From Tumebacillus sp. BK434 (GTDB lineage: Bacteria; Bacillota; Bacilli; Tumebacillales; Tumebacillaceae), in the NCBI RefSeq assembly GCF_004340785.1, contig NZ_SLXS01000001.1, positions 1,160,636-1,224,635 on the forward strand: a DNA stretch of 64,000 nucleotides, read 5' to 3'. Both the position numbers and the translations under genes were made by a program. The notes beneath the pieces are model-generated. The model was not told where the DNA came from and did not search any database. It was given only the letters and a program-made list of their open reading frames with translations. Below, piece after piece: positions 54,027 through 63,002 of this stretch (position 1 is its first letter; the number at the start of each line of letters is the position of its first letter).

Positions 54027-54051
54027 GCCGTCATTGTGCATGATTTGCTAT

Positions 54052-55350
54052 TTAATGAAAGAACAGCGCGCGAGCTTCCGAGATCATGTACAGCGAACCG
54101 GTGCAAACGATCGCCTCGCCCGTCCCCCGCGCCCGTTCCCCGGCCAGGTTGAACGCCTCTTCCACCGTTTGCGTCAAGGCAACCGGGAGCTGCGGGTCGA
54201 GCCGAGCAATCATCTCGGCCATCGCGTCCACCGACGCCGAGCGCGGCATGTCGGCCCGCGTGACGATCACCTGCGAGGCCAGCGGCAAGAGCGGCGCCAG
54301 CACTTCCGGGATCGCCTTGTCTGCCATCACGCCGACGATCAGCACCGCCTTCTGCTCCGACATCAACTCCCGAAGCGCTGTCCCCAGCGCCGCTGCGCCT
54401 TCCGGGTTGTGTGCGCCGTCGAGCACCGTCAGCGGCTCCTTGGCCACCACTTCCAGACGCCCCGCCCAGACGGTGTCCAATAGCCCCTGGCGGATGCTCG
54501 CCTCCGCGACGGGGATGCCAAGTTCACGCAGTTGCAGACAGGCGGCCACCGCCAGCGACGCATTGCAGATCTGATGCGGTCCGAGCAGCTTGATCTGCAG
54601 ACCGTTCAGTTGGACGCCAAGCCCCTGCCAGTCGAACGTCTGCCCGTCCCAACCGAACGCCGTGCGCTCCGCTGAAAAATCACGGCCGTGCTGCAACAGT
54701 TCCGACCTGTTGGCGTCTGCTGTCTCGGCGATCACCGCCAGCGCGGCGCCTTGCGCGGTGGTCAGCACCGGTACGCCGGGCTTGATGATACCCGCTTTTT
54801 CGGCCGCGATCTGTTCCAGCGTCTCGCCGAGAATCGCCTGATGGTCCATCCCGACGTTGGTGATCAATGACAGAAGCGGCGTGACCACATTGGTCGAATC
54901 CAAGCGCCCGCCTAGCCCCGTCTCCCACACCACCACATCCACCGCCTGCCGCGCGTAGTGCAGGATGGACAACACGCTTAACACCTCAAACTCGGTCGGC
55001 CGCCCCGCTTCCGTCGCCGCCACTGCTTCGACGACGGGGCGCAGCTCGCTTGCGATCACTTCCAGCTCGGCATCGGAAATGTTCACACCGCCGACAGTCA
55101 TTCGGTCATGGAACTGAATCAGATAGGGCGAGGTGTACAGTCCGACTTTGTATCCTTCTGCCTGCAACATCGAGGCGAGATAAGAACAGGTGGAGCCTTT
55201 GCCGTTCGTGCCGGCCACATGGACAAATCGGAGACGGTCATGCGGACGGCCCAGCCGGTCGAGCATCGCCACCATGCGCTCCAACCCCGGCTTGATGCCG
55301 CCCTTTCCGTCAAAGCGGTCAAAGCTGTGAATCCATTCTATCGCTGACAC
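54052..55350 (-). CDS. folC: Folylpolyglutamate synthase / dihydrofolate synthase
   Basis: 432 aa. Adds glutamate to dihydropteroate and to folates. Mur-ligase-like fold: P-loop HVAGTNGKGSTCSYLA, the YTSPYLIQFHDR segment and VLDGAHNPEGAAAL in the C-terminal domain. 15 nt after valS, as in B. subtilis. Confidence 0.95.
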   Translation of the reverse strand: MSAIEWIHSFDRFDGKGGIKPGLERMVAMLDRLGRPHDRLRFVHVAGTNGKGSTCSYLASMLQAEGYKVGLYTSPYLIQFHDRMTVGGVNISDAELEVIASELRPVVEAVAATEAGRPTEFEVLSVLSILHYARQAVDVVVWETGLGGRLDSTNVVTPLLSLITNVGMDHQAILGETLEQIAAEKAGIIKPGVPVLTTAQGAALAVIAETADANRSELLQHGRDFSAERTAFGWDGQTFDWQGLGVQLNGLQIKLLGPHQICNASLAVAACLQLRELGIPVAEASIRQGLLDTVWAGRLEVVAKEPLTVLDGAHNPEGAAALGTALRELMSEQKAVLIVGVMADKAIPEVLAPLLPLASQVIVTRADMPRSASVDAMAEMIARLDPQLPVALTQTVEEAFNLAGERARGTGEAIVCTGSLYMISEARALFFH

Positions 55351-55365
55351 GTAATTGGTACTCCT

Positions 55366-58023
55366 TTAGCCGCGCAACTCTGCGATGCGGGCGCGTACTT
55401 TTTCGCGCTTCTCTTCGTAGTCGGCCAGTTTGGCCTTTTCCGTTTCGATGACATCGGCCGGCGCTTTCGCCACAAAGCCTTGGTTGTTCAGCTTCTTTTC
55501 GATGCGCTCCACTTCGCCGTCCAGCTTCTTCTCTTCCTTCTGCAGACGGGAGATCTCCGCGTCGAGGTCGATGAGACCAGCCAGCGGCATGAACAGCTCC
55601 GCACCGGTCACCACGTTGGAAACCGCCTTGTCGGGCGCTGCGATGTTGGTGCCGATCGTCAGCTCATCCGGGTTGCAGAAGCGGCGGATGTACGACTCGC
55701 CGCGATTCAAGACCGCTTCGATCTCCGCGTCCTTCGCCTTGATCAGCAAGGTGATCGGGCGGGACGGCGGAACGTTCATCTCGGCGCGGGTGTTGCGAAC
55801 GGAACGGATCAGGTCGATCAGCAGGTTCATCTCCTGCTCCGCCTGCGTGTCGTTCAGCTCCTCAGCGAAGGACGGGTACGTCGCTTTCATGATCGATTCG
55901 CCTTCCGCATGCACCGGCAAGTGCTGCCAGATCTCTTCGGTCAGGTACGGCATGAACGGATGCAGGAGGCGCAGCGACTGGTCGAGCGCGTAGATCAGCA
56001 CGTTTTTCGTCGTGGTCTTCGCTTCCTCGTCTTCGCCGTTCAGCGGCATCTTCGCCAGCTCAATGTACCAGTCACAGTATTCGTTCCACAGGAACTCGTA
56101 GATCGCCGAACCTGCGCCGCCGAAATCGTAGTTTTCCAAGCGCGTGTTCACTTGCTGCACGGCTTCGTTCAGGCGGTGCAAGATCCACTTGTCGGCGGTG
56201 CCCAGCTTCGTGGCTCCGGCCAGACCCTGGTAGTGGAAGTCGTCGCCGAGGTTCATCTCGACAAAGCGCGACGCGTTCCAGATCTTGTTCGCAAAGTTTC
56301 GCGCCGACTCGACTTTTTCCCAGAAGAAGCGCAGGTCGTTGCCCGGCGATGCGTTGGTCATCAGCATGAAGCGCAGCGCGTCTGCCCCGTATTTTTCAAT
56401 CACGTCGAGCGGGTCGACGCCGTTGCCGAGCGACTTGGACATCTTGCGCCCTTCGGAGTCGCGGATCAGGCCGTGGATCAGCACATCCTGGAACGGCTTG
56501 GTGTCGGTGAACTCCAGCGCCGTGAAGATCATCCGCGCCACCCAGAAGAAGATGATGTCGTAGCCGGTGACCAAAACGTTGCCCGGGTAGTAGCGCTTGA
56601 GGTCTTCCGTCTGTTCCGGCCAGCCCATCGTCGAGAACGGCCAGAGGCCGGAGGAGAACCAGGTGTCGAGCACGTCTTCATCTTGACGCAGGCTGTCATG
56701 GCTGCACTTGCTGCAAGCGGTCGGCGCTTCCATCGCGACGATCGTCTCACCGCAATGTTCGCAGTACCACGCCGGGATGCGGTGGCCCCACCACAGTTGA
56801 CGGGAGATGCACCAGTCGCGGATGTTTTCGATCCAGTGCAGGTAGGTGCGCTCGAAGCGGTCCGGCACGAAGCGGACTTTGTCATCCGTCTGCTGCAGAT
56901 TGATCGCTTCGTCGGCCAGCGGCTGCATTTTGACGAACCACTGGGTGGACAGGAACGGCTCGACCACGGCGCCGGAGCGCTCGGAGTGGCCGACGGAGTG
57001 CATGTGCTCTTCGATCTTGAAGAGAACGCCCGTTTCCTGCAGATCGGCCACCAGCTTTTTGCGGGCGTCAAAACGGTCCAGACCTGCGTACGGGCCGGCA
57101 TTGTCGTTCATCTTGCCGCCTTCGTCCATCACGATGATCTGTTCGAGGTCATGGCGCTGGCCGAGCTCAAAGTCGTTCGGGTCGTGCGCCGGGGTGATCT
57201 TGACGCAGCCGGTGCCGAACTCCATATCGACATAATCGTCTGCCACGATCGGGATCTCACGGCCGGTGATCGGATGGTCGAGCATCTTGCCGATCATGTG
57301 CTGGTAGCGCTCATCGCTCGGATGCACCGCCACCGCCGTATCGCCGAGCATCGTCTCCGGACGGGTGGTCGCGACAACGATCGAGCCGCTGCCGTCCTTG
57401 AGCGGGTAGCGCATGTGGTAGAGCGCGCCTTGCACGTCTTTGTACTCAACTTCGATGTCGGAGAGCGCAGTGCGTGCAGCCGGGTCCCAGTTGATGATGC
57501 GTTTGCCGCGGTAGATCAGGCCTTTTTCGTACAGCTTGACGAACACGAGGCGCACCGCCTTGGACAGTCCTTCGTCCATCGTGAAACGCTCGCGGGAGTA
57601 GTCGAGCGAGAAGCCCATCTTGCTCCACTGGTTGCGGATGGTGTCGGCGTACTTCCCTTTCCACTCCCACACCTTCTCGAGGAACTTCTCGCGGCCGAGG
57701 TCGTAGCGGGACGTGCCCTCTTCGCGGAGCATCCCTTCGACTTTCGCCTGGGTCGCGATGCCTGCGTGGTCGGTGCCCGGCAGCCACAGCGCGTCATAGC
57801 CTTGCATGCGCTTGCGGCGGATCAGCACGTCCTGCAAGGTGAAGTCCAGCGCATGGCCCATGTGCAGCACGCCGGTCACGTTCGGCGGCGGGATGACGAT
57901 CGCATACGGCTCTTTGTCCGCTTCGCTGTTCGCCTTGAACAGGTCCTGCTCGATCCACCATTTGTACAGGCGGTCTTCAACCGCCTTGGGGTCATACACT
58001 TTCGGAATGTTTTTCTCTTCCAT
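55366..58023 (-). CDS. valS: Valyl-tRNA synthetase
   Basis: 885-aa class Ia synthetase. HIGH-type motif [14 protein letters not shown] near the N-terminus, editing domain with [20 protein letters not shown] ([14 protein letters not shown]) and a C-terminal coiled-coil arm (about 820-885, [20 protein letters not shown]). Preceded by a T-box leader; cotranscribed with folC. Confidence 0.98.
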   Translation of the reverse strand: MEEKNIPKVYDPKAVEDRLYKWWIEQDLFKANSEADKEPYAIVIPPPNVTGVLHMGHALDFTLQDVLIRRKRMQGYDALWLPGTDHAGIATQAKVEGMLREEGTSRYDLGREKFLEKVWEWKGKYADTIRNQWSKMGFSLDYSRERFTMDEGLSKAVRLVFVKLYEKGLIYRGKRIINWDPAARTALSDIEVEYKDVQGALYHMRYPLKDGSGSIVVATTRPETMLGDTAVAVHPSDERYQHMIGKMLDHPITGREIPIVADDYVDMEFGTGCVKITPAHDPNDFELGQRHDLEQIIVMDEGGKMNDNAGPYAGLDRFDARKKLVADLQETGVLFKIEEHMHSVGHSERSGAVVEPFLSTQWFVKMQPLADEAINLQQTDDKVRFVPDRFERTYLHWIENIRDWCISRQLWWGHRIPAWYCEHCGETIVAMEAPTACSKCSHDSLRQDEDVLDTWFSSGLWPFSTMGWPEQTEDLKRYYPGNVLVTGYDIIFFWVARMIFTALEFTDTKPFQDVLIHGLIRDSEGRKMSKSLGNGVDPLDVIEKYGADALRFMLMTNASPGNDLRFFWEKVESARNFANKIWNASRFVEMNLGDDFHYQGLAGATKLGTADKWILHRLNEAVQQVNTRLENYDFGGAGSAIYEFLWNEYCDWYIELAKMPLNGEDEEAKTTTKNVLIYALDQSLRLLHPFMPYLTEEIWQHLPVHAEGESIMKATYPSFAEELNDTQAEQEMNLLIDLIRSVRNTRAEMNVPPSRPITLLIKAKDAEIEAVLNRGESYIRRFCNPDELTIGTNIAAPDKAVSNVVTGAELFMPLAGLIDLDAEISRLQKEEKKLDGEVERIEKKLNNQGFVAKAPADVIETEKAKLADYEEKREKVRARIAELRG

Positions 58024-58049
58024 TCTGATCTGCCTCCACGTTTAAAATA

Positions 58050-58322
58050 AATAAAAAAAGTCCCTTTCATCCTCGTAAAAAGGACGAAAGAGACGCTGCT
58101 TCCGCGGTACCACCTTTAGTTCGCAAGACAAGTGTCCTGCGCGCTCGGGAAGATAACGGATTCACCGGTTCTCCCTACCCGGCGCCCAACGGGCGCGTTC
58201 AGGAAAACGACTCCGGGACGACGTTCAGCTTCTTCTGCCCAGGCGGCCTCGCAGCGTGTCAGCCACCCTCTCTGAGAGCTTTCAAAACCTACTCTTTCCC
58301 ATCAAAGCCAATGCTTGTGTCA
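58050..58322 (-). ncRNA. T-box leader of valS (tRNA-Val)
   Basis: Minus strand: GATGGGAAAGAGTAGG at the 5' end of stem I, a specifier region reading AACGTCGTCCCGG where GTC fits a valine codon, the T-box sequence AAGGTGGTACCGCGG (58100-58114), and a terminator stem GTCTCTTTC / GAAAGGGAC with T7 (58052-58095). Uncharged tRNA-Val should favour the antiterminator and read-through into valS-folC. This fills most of the 350-nt gap upstream of valS. Confidence 0.93.
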
Positions 58323-58337
58323 AGTTGTTTGATTCAT

Positions 58338-58365
58338 AGTATACAGCAAACAACCTTCTTGTCAA
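58338..58365 (-). promoter_or_regulatory. Sigma-A promoter of the valS T-box leader
   Basis: Minus-strand TTGACA (58360-58365, perfect) and TATACT (58338-58343), spacer 16 nt, about 15 nt before the T-box RNA begins. Confidence 0.8.
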
Positions 58366-58377
58366 AGCCGAATCGCA

Positions 58378-58914
58378 CTATTTTTTCTTCTTCGTGTTGC
58401 GGTAGCGCTTCTTCGTCGCGTGCGGCACGTACGCTTTCTGGCCGCGCGCTTCCCGCAGTTTGGCTGCGGCAGACAGTTTGCCAGTGCCATTGTCCTTGCT
58501 CTTGTCCCCGTTTTTCGCCGCCATCTTCGCTTCGACTTCCTTGCGCTTCTTTTCGGTCCACTCGTTGGTTTTCACAAAAACCCAGGAACCGGCCAGCGAA
58601 ATGATCAGGATCGTGAGCGGCAGGTTGACCATCGCCGTCTTCAGATTCGCCGTCGCCACCGCCGAATCGAGCGTCGCATACTGATAGATGAAGAAGACGA
58701 CCAGCGAGATCAGCGCCGTAAGCATCGTGACCAAAATCGCGCTGGGCAGCTTCCGGTCTTTGATGCGCGGCACGATGAAAAACGAAGAGAACATCATCGC
58801 GATCGGCAACGTCGTAAACAGATACTGATCGCCGAGGAAGACCGGCACGAGACCGGCCAAAATCCCCAGCACCCCGGAAGTAATCAAAAGAAAACGCCAA
58901 TTCAAAGCTTTCAC
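58378..58914 (-). CDS. Membrane protein, function unknown
   Basis: 178 aa with four predicted helices (about 9-28, 35-50, 58-78, 95-113) and a strongly basic cytoplasmic tail (about 118-178, ending TKKRYRNTKKKK). Its GTG overlaps the ABC ATPase stop (GTGA); a TTG two codons later, 7 nt after GGTGGAG, may be the real start. Last gene of the ABC exporter operon, so it may act with it. No family recognised. Confidence 0.75.
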   Translation of the reverse strand: MKALNWRFLLITSGVLGILAGLVPVFLGDQYLFTTLPIAMMFSSFFIVPRIKDRKLPSAILVTMLTALISLVVFFIYQYATLDSAVATANLKTAMVNLPLTILIISLAGSWVFVKTNEWTEKKRKEVEAKMAAKNGDKSKDNGTGKLSAAAKLREARGQKAYVPHATKKRYRNTKKKK

Positions 58915-59573
58915 TCCACCATCACTCCATCCCGAATCTGTACCAGACGATGCGCCCGCCGGGCCATCGCCTTGTCATGCGTGACCATCACCACAGTCTT
59001 GCCCGCAGCGTTGGCCGTATGTAATAACTCCATCATCTCCGCTGCCGTCCCGTCGTCGAGCGCCCCGGTCGGCTCATCGGCGAGCAGCAGGCGCGGATCG
59101 TTCATCAGCGCCCTGGCCAGCGCCACGCGCCGCTGTTCCCCGCCGCTCAGCGCAAACGAGCGGTCTACGCCCCGCTCGCCGAGGCCGACCAGTGCGAGCA
59201 GTTCATCCGCCCGTGCGAGGTCTGCTGAGCTGACAGCGCCGGCCAGCATTTTTGGCAATACTACATTCTCTCGCACATTGAGCGTGGAGACAAGACTGGG
59301 AAATTGAAAAACGAACCCGATCTCCTCCGAGCGCAGCTTGGTGCGATCCCGCTCGCGCAAGCCGCTCGTCTCCCGTCCGCCGATCTGCACCGACCCTTTC
59401 GTCGGCGAGCTGAGCAGCCCGATGATCGACAACAACGTCGATTTCCCGCTGCCCGAAGGTCCCATCACAGCCAGAAAATCGCCGTCTGCGATCTCCAGAT
59501 CCACGCCCCGCAGCGCTTTCACGAAGCCTTGCGGACTTTTGTAGGTCTTCTTGACACCTGTCAGCTTCAGCAT
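58911..59573 (-). CDS. MacB/LolD-type ABC transporter ATPase
   Basis: 220 aa from the ATG at 59573 (GGGAGGG upstream). Walker A GPSGSGKST, Q-loop FVFQFPSLV, signature SFALSGGEQRRVALARAL, Walker B LLLADEPTGALD and H-loop VTHD. The DEPTGALD form is typical of LolD/MacB/FtsE-like transporters. It overlaps the permease gene end by the TAG/ATG junction. Confidence 0.93.
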   Translation of the reverse strand: MLKLTGVKKTYKSPQGFVKALRGVDLEIADGDFLAVMGPSGSGKSTLLSIIGLLSSPTKGSVQIGGRETSGLRERDRTKLRSEEIGFVFQFPSLVSTLNVRENVVLPKMLAGAVSSADLARADELLALVGLGERGVDRSFALSGGEQRRVALARALMNDPRLLLADEPTGALDDGTAAEMMELLHTANAAGKTVVMVTHDKAMARRAHRLVQIRDGVMVE

Positions 59574-59574
59574 C

Positions 59575-60786
59575 CTACTCGCCCTCCCGGATCGCGTCAT
59601 ACGGATTCTGCCGCAAGATCGAGCGGATCGGCACCGCCGCCGCCAGCATGCCGATCAGAGCGGTCAACAGCACCGCGCCGCCCGCCAGCAATAGCGACGG
59701 CAGAAATCTGGGAAACAGCAGCGGCAATTGAAACGCTTTGGCGATCACCGCCTGGTTGTCGGCGAGCATCGCCGCGACCAGAAACACGCCGACCGCCCCG
59801 CCGGTCACGCTGGCCAAAAGCGATTCGGTCAGCAGCAGCCGGTACACGGCCCACCTGCCGGCGCCGAGCGCCCGGAACATGCCGATCTCGCGCATCCGCT
59901 CGTTGACCAGCGCTGAAAACAAGGTCATCCCTTGGATCGCCGCCATCAGGATCACCACGCCGATCATCGAATAGGACAGCAGCCGCAGCGGAAACAGCTG
60001 CCGTTCGATCGTTTCGCGCAGCTTGGTGCCTGTCACCGCCGAAGCCTCGGGAATCTGGCGCTCGATCTGCCGCTTGACGAACTCCTCATCGCCCGGCGCC
60101 GTCTTGACCAGCACCACCGACACGCTGCCTTTGGGGAATTTCAACCCGTTGCCGCCCGTTTCCCGCAATTCTCTCGCCGCATCGAGCGTCATGTAGATCG
60201 TGCGGTCGGCACCCGTCCCGGTCGGGAACAGCACGCGGGCTAGCTGAAACTCGCGCCCAAACAGCTTGAGCGTCTCCCGGTACGCCTTGTACTGCAGGTG
60301 ATAGATCGCATTTTTCCCGCCGGCGTCGCTGCCGACGATCACCTTTTCGGAGGTCAGGTCGCGCCCCGCCCCGCTGAAATACCCTTTCAAAGTAAAGTCG
60401 GTCTCGGGATCGAACGCCACCACGGGGAATTCTCCTTCGACCTGACAGCATGTCCCGGAGAACGTCTCCAGGTACAGCTGCGGCGTCAACGCCTGCACCT
60501 CCGGGATGCTCCGCAGTTTGTCGACGACGGAGCCGGGCATATAAAACGGGCTCACTTCACCTGTGATCATCACCTGCTCCGCCACTTTCCCGTAGTTCTT
60601 CGGCACGACCATCACGTCTGCGCCGAAGCGGGCTTCGCTTGCGGTCAGGCTGCGGTCGACCGAGATCAGAAAAAAGTAGCTCAGAAACAACATCGCCGCC
60701 GTGATCGCCGTCGAGGTGAGCAGAAGCCCGCTGCGCAACGGTTTGCGCCACAGATTACGCCACGCCCATCTGATCCGCTGCAGCAT
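59575..60786 (-). CDS. FtsX/MacB-type ABC permease with a vicinal Cys pair in its outer domain
   Basis: 403 aa: N-terminal helix (SGLLLTSTAITAAMLFLSYF), a large extracytoplasmic domain (about 45-265), then three helices of the FtsX core (for example IGVVILMAAIQGMTLFSALV). The outer domain contains GTCCQVEGEFPVVAFDPETD with Cys113-Cys114. I recall a similar Cys-containing segment followed by a FDP-x-TDF motif in FtsX permeases of iron/copper-linked operons, but cannot confirm that here. Preceded by a 47-aa membrane protein and followed by its ATPase. Confidence 0.9.
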   Translation of the reverse strand: MLQRIRWAWRNLWRKPLRSGLLLTSTAITAAMLFLSYFFLISVDRSLTASEARFGADVMVVPKNYGKVAEQVMITGEVSPFYMPGSVVDKLRSIPEVQALTPQLYLETFSGTCCQVEGEFPVVAFDPETDFTLKGYFSGAGRDLTSEKVIVGSDAGGKNAIYHLQYKAYRETLKLFGREFQLARVLFPTGTGADRTIYMTLDAARELRETGGNGLKFPKGSVSVVLVKTAPGDEEFVKRQIERQIPEASAVTGTKLRETIERQLFPLRLLSYSMIGVVILMAAIQGMTLFSALVNERMREIGMFRALGAGRWAVYRLLLTESLLASVTGGAVGVFLVAAMLADNQAVIAKAFQLPLLFPRFLPSLLLAGGAVLLTALIGMLAAAVPIRSILRQNPYDAIREGE

Positions 60787-60789
60787 CGC

Positions 60790-60933
60790 CTACACCTCTT
60801 CCGTCTCGTCCTCGACGGAAGGACCGTCATCAAACGGGTCGCTTTTTCGTAAAATGTAGACCGTAATCATTGTACCAAGCAGCAACAGCGCCAACCAGAT
60901 CAAATTAAAAAAAATCTCCGCCGAACTGAACAT
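60790..60933 (-). CDS. Small membrane protein (47 aa) of the ABC exporter operon
   Basis: 47 aa from the ATG at 60933 (GGGGG upstream). One membrane helix (about 8-28, FFNLIWLALLLLGTMITVYI) and an acidic tail (DPFDDGPSVEDETEEV). Only 3 nt separate it from the permease gene, so translation is probably coupled and it may be an accessory subunit. Confidence 0.72.
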   Translation of the reverse strand: MFSSAEIFFNLIWLALLLLGTMITVYILRKSDPFDDGPSVEDETEEV

Positions 60934-60987
60934 TGTGCGTCCCCCGTTCCTCAAGTGTCTTACAGGGTAGTATGGGGAGGAAACGCC

Positions 60988-61026
60988 AAAAAAATCCAAA
61001 GGCGGACGCTGCCGTCGCCTTTGGAT
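60988..61026 (-). terminator. Terminator of the phosphohexomutase gene
   Basis: Minus-strand ATCCAAAGGCG / CGCCTTTGGAT hairpin followed by T7, 7 nt after the stop. Confidence 0.88.
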
Positions 61027-61032
61027 CTTCGA

Positions 61033-62460
61033 TTAGCGGTCTTTCGCAGCCGATTTTCCCTGCCCGATCAGCTGTTTCGCCGCCCCGATCAGCTTGTGCA
61101 GATCATGGGGGTCTTTCGCTTCGGCGTAGATGCGCAGGAGCGGTTCGGTGCCGCTGGGACGGAACAGAATCCAGCCGTCGTCTTGCAGCCGGTACTTGAT
61201 GCCGTCGAGCGTCTGTACCGCTTCCACCGCCAGACCGCCAAACGTGCGCGGCTTTTGGCGCAAGGATTTCAGCAGCTGCTCTTTTTTCTTCTGCTCCAGA
61301 TGCACGTCGACCCGGTCATACGCATGATGTCCAGCCAGAAACATCAGATGCTCCGCCGCGTCGGTCAGGTCCTGCCCCGAACAGAGCAAGTGCTCGATCA
61401 GCAGCATCCCGGAGAAGATGCCGTCGCGCTCCGGCATGTGGCGGGGGATGCCGATGCCGCCGCTCTCTTCGCCGCCGATCAGCACGTCTTCGCTTTGCAT
61501 CACGTCACAGATGTATTTGAACCCGATCGGCACAACGCGCAGCGGCACGCCATACAGGCTCGCCACCTTGTCGATCATCCCGGTCGTCGAAAATGTTTTG
61601 ACCACCGCCCCTTGCCACTTGCGTTCGCGCAGCAGATGCAAGGTGAGCAGGGAGAACAGGATCTGCGGCGAGACGAAATTGCCGTGCGCATCGACCGCGC
61701 CGAGTCGGTCGCCGTCCCCGTCGGTGGCGAGTCCAAGATCCGCCTCGACTTCGAGCACTTTTTCCATCAGCAGGCCGAGATTTTGCTGGATCGGCTCCGG
61801 ATTGACGCCGCCAAACGTCGGGTCAGGCTCGGAGCGCAGCCGGGTGACCATGCAGCCCATCTCTTCCAAAGCTCTGGCAAAATAGTTCCCGGCCGCGCCG
61901 TGCATGGCGTCGACGACGACGTGCACCCGGCGCTTTTTGCTGCCCGGCGGCTCGAGAAAGCGGAAGAGCTGGGAGAAATACTGCGAATCCAGATTGGTCA
62001 GGCGGATCAAGTTGGCGCTTTTCGCCTCGTCAAACGGCATGATCTGCACAGCCGATTTTCCAACCCGTGCGGCCAACTGCCGGATGTCTCCTTCTCCGAC
62101 CGGGCCGGCATGCGGACCTTTCCATTTCAAGCCGTTCCACTCTTTCGGGTTGTGGCTGGCCGTCACCATCAGCCCGCCGGCCGCGTCGAGGTAGCGGACG
62201 GCAAACGACAGAAGCGGTGTCGGCGTCACCGAGTCGAGCAGATAGACCGGGATGCCGTTTGCAGCGAGCACCTGCGCACAGACGCGGGCGAACGTATCGG
62301 ACAAAAACCGCGTGTCATAGCCGATCACCATCCCCTGCTCGGCCGTCCCCCGGACCAGCAGTTCGTCAGCGAGCGCCTGACAGACCAGCTTGAGGTTGCT
62401 TATCGTAAAGGTGTCGGCGATCTGACCGCGCCAGCCTTCCGTTCCAAAGCGGATTTCCAT
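61033..62460 (-). CDS. Phosphoglucomutase/phosphomannomutase family protein
   Basis: 475 aa from the ATG at 62460 (AGGAGGG upstream). The four-domain alpha-D-phosphohexomutase fold shows the phosphoserine loop TASHNPKEWNG, the metal loop DGDGDR, the sugar loop GGEESGG and the phosphate loop RPSGTEPLLR. Substrate could be glucose-, mannose- or glucosamine-phosphate; the sequence GGEESGGIG is common in glucose-type enzymes. Single gene. Confidence 0.92.
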   Translation of the reverse strand: MEIRFGTEGWRGQIADTFTISNLKLVCQALADELLVRGTAEQGMVIGYDTRFLSDTFARVCAQVLAANGIPVYLLDSVTPTPLLSFAVRYLDAAGGLMVTASHNPKEWNGLKWKGPHAGPVGEGDIRQLAARVGKSAVQIMPFDEAKSANLIRLTNLDSQYFSQLFRFLEPPGSKKRRVHVVVDAMHGAAGNYFARALEEMGCMVTRLRSEPDPTFGGVNPEPIQQNLGLLMEKVLEVEADLGLATDGDGDRLGAVDAHGNFVSPQILFSLLTLHLLRERKWQGAVVKTFSTTGMIDKVASLYGVPLRVVPIGFKYICDVMQSEDVLIGGEESGGIGIPRHMPERDGIFSGMLLIEHLLCSGQDLTDAAEHLMFLAGHHAYDRVDVHLEQKKKEQLLKSLRQKPRTFGGLAVEAVQTLDGIKYRLQDDGWILFRPSGTEPLLRIYAEAKDPHDLHKLIGAAKQLIGQGKSAAKDR

Positions 62461-62599
62461 ATGACGGTCCCTCCTGCAAGCGTACTTGGTGTCTTGTAGA
62501 CTATGCACCGGAGTAGGCTTTTGTCACGACTTGCGCACCTTGGGCGGGCAGGCGCACATACACTGTCAGGGAAAGGACTTGGAAACGGGGGACTGCCAG

Positions 62600-62752
62600 A
62601 TGTTTTACTACCTGTTGCGCACGGTCAAGATCCTGCTTGGCGGCGCGATCGCGATCGTCTTTCTGCGGGCGCTGTTCTTCCCGAACGTGCTCGATGTCTT
62701 TTTGCTGCTCCTGCTGTTTCTGATCATGGTCGCGATGTTTGTCGGGGCCTAA
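62600..62752 (+). CDS. Small membrane protein (50 aa), function unknown
   Basis: 50 aa, almost entirely hydrophobic, two predicted helices (about 9-27 and 29-47, LDVFLLLLLFLIMVAMFVG) separated by LFFPN. GGGGG lies 8 nt before the ATG, and a strong terminator follows at once. Plausible real micro-protein; no family recognised. Confidence 0.6.
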   Translation: MFYYLLRTVKILLGGAIAIVFLRALFFPNVLDVFLLLLLFLIMVAMFVGA

Positions 62753-62798
62753 CCGAAAGAAAGGCTGCCCGCTGCGGGAAGCCTTTCTTTCGGTTTTC
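62750..62798 (+). terminator. Terminator after the 50-aa membrane protein gene
   Basis: Very long stem AACCGAAAGAAAGGCT / AGCCTTTCTTTCGGTT with T4 tail, beginning at the stop codon. Confidence 0.88.
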
Positions 62799-62849
62799 CA
62801 GCGATTCCCGTCTAGCTCTGCCCGATCCTGCTTGGTACAATTAACCTCG

Positions 62850-62981
62850 AATATGCCGAATCTTGTCGAATGAAATAGCTCGACGAGTACGGGGGACGCA
62901 ACACTTTGGGGTGAACGTTCTGCCAGTTGAGAGAACCAGGGAATCCTCTTCCCGAACCCGTCAACTAACCTCGGAGGCGAA
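62850..62981 (+). ncRNA. c-di-AMP (ydaO/yuaA) riboswitch
   Basis: Conserved elements in order: GACGAGTACGGGGGA, TTTGGGGTGAAC, GAGAACCAGGG, and the very characteristic CCGAACCCGTCAACTAACC followed by TCGGAGGCG. It sits directly upstream of an NlpC/P60 cell-wall hydrolase gene, a usual target of this class, which generally shuts expression off when c-di-AMP is high. 5' boundary approximate. Confidence 0.9.
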
Positions 62982-63002
62982 ATGAGGAGGGTATTTGTCA
63001 GG

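Noticed and set aside
55480..58050. 856-codon open frame antisense to valS
   Set aside because: Shadow frame with His/Arg/Val-rich low-information sequence; valS is complete and unambiguous.
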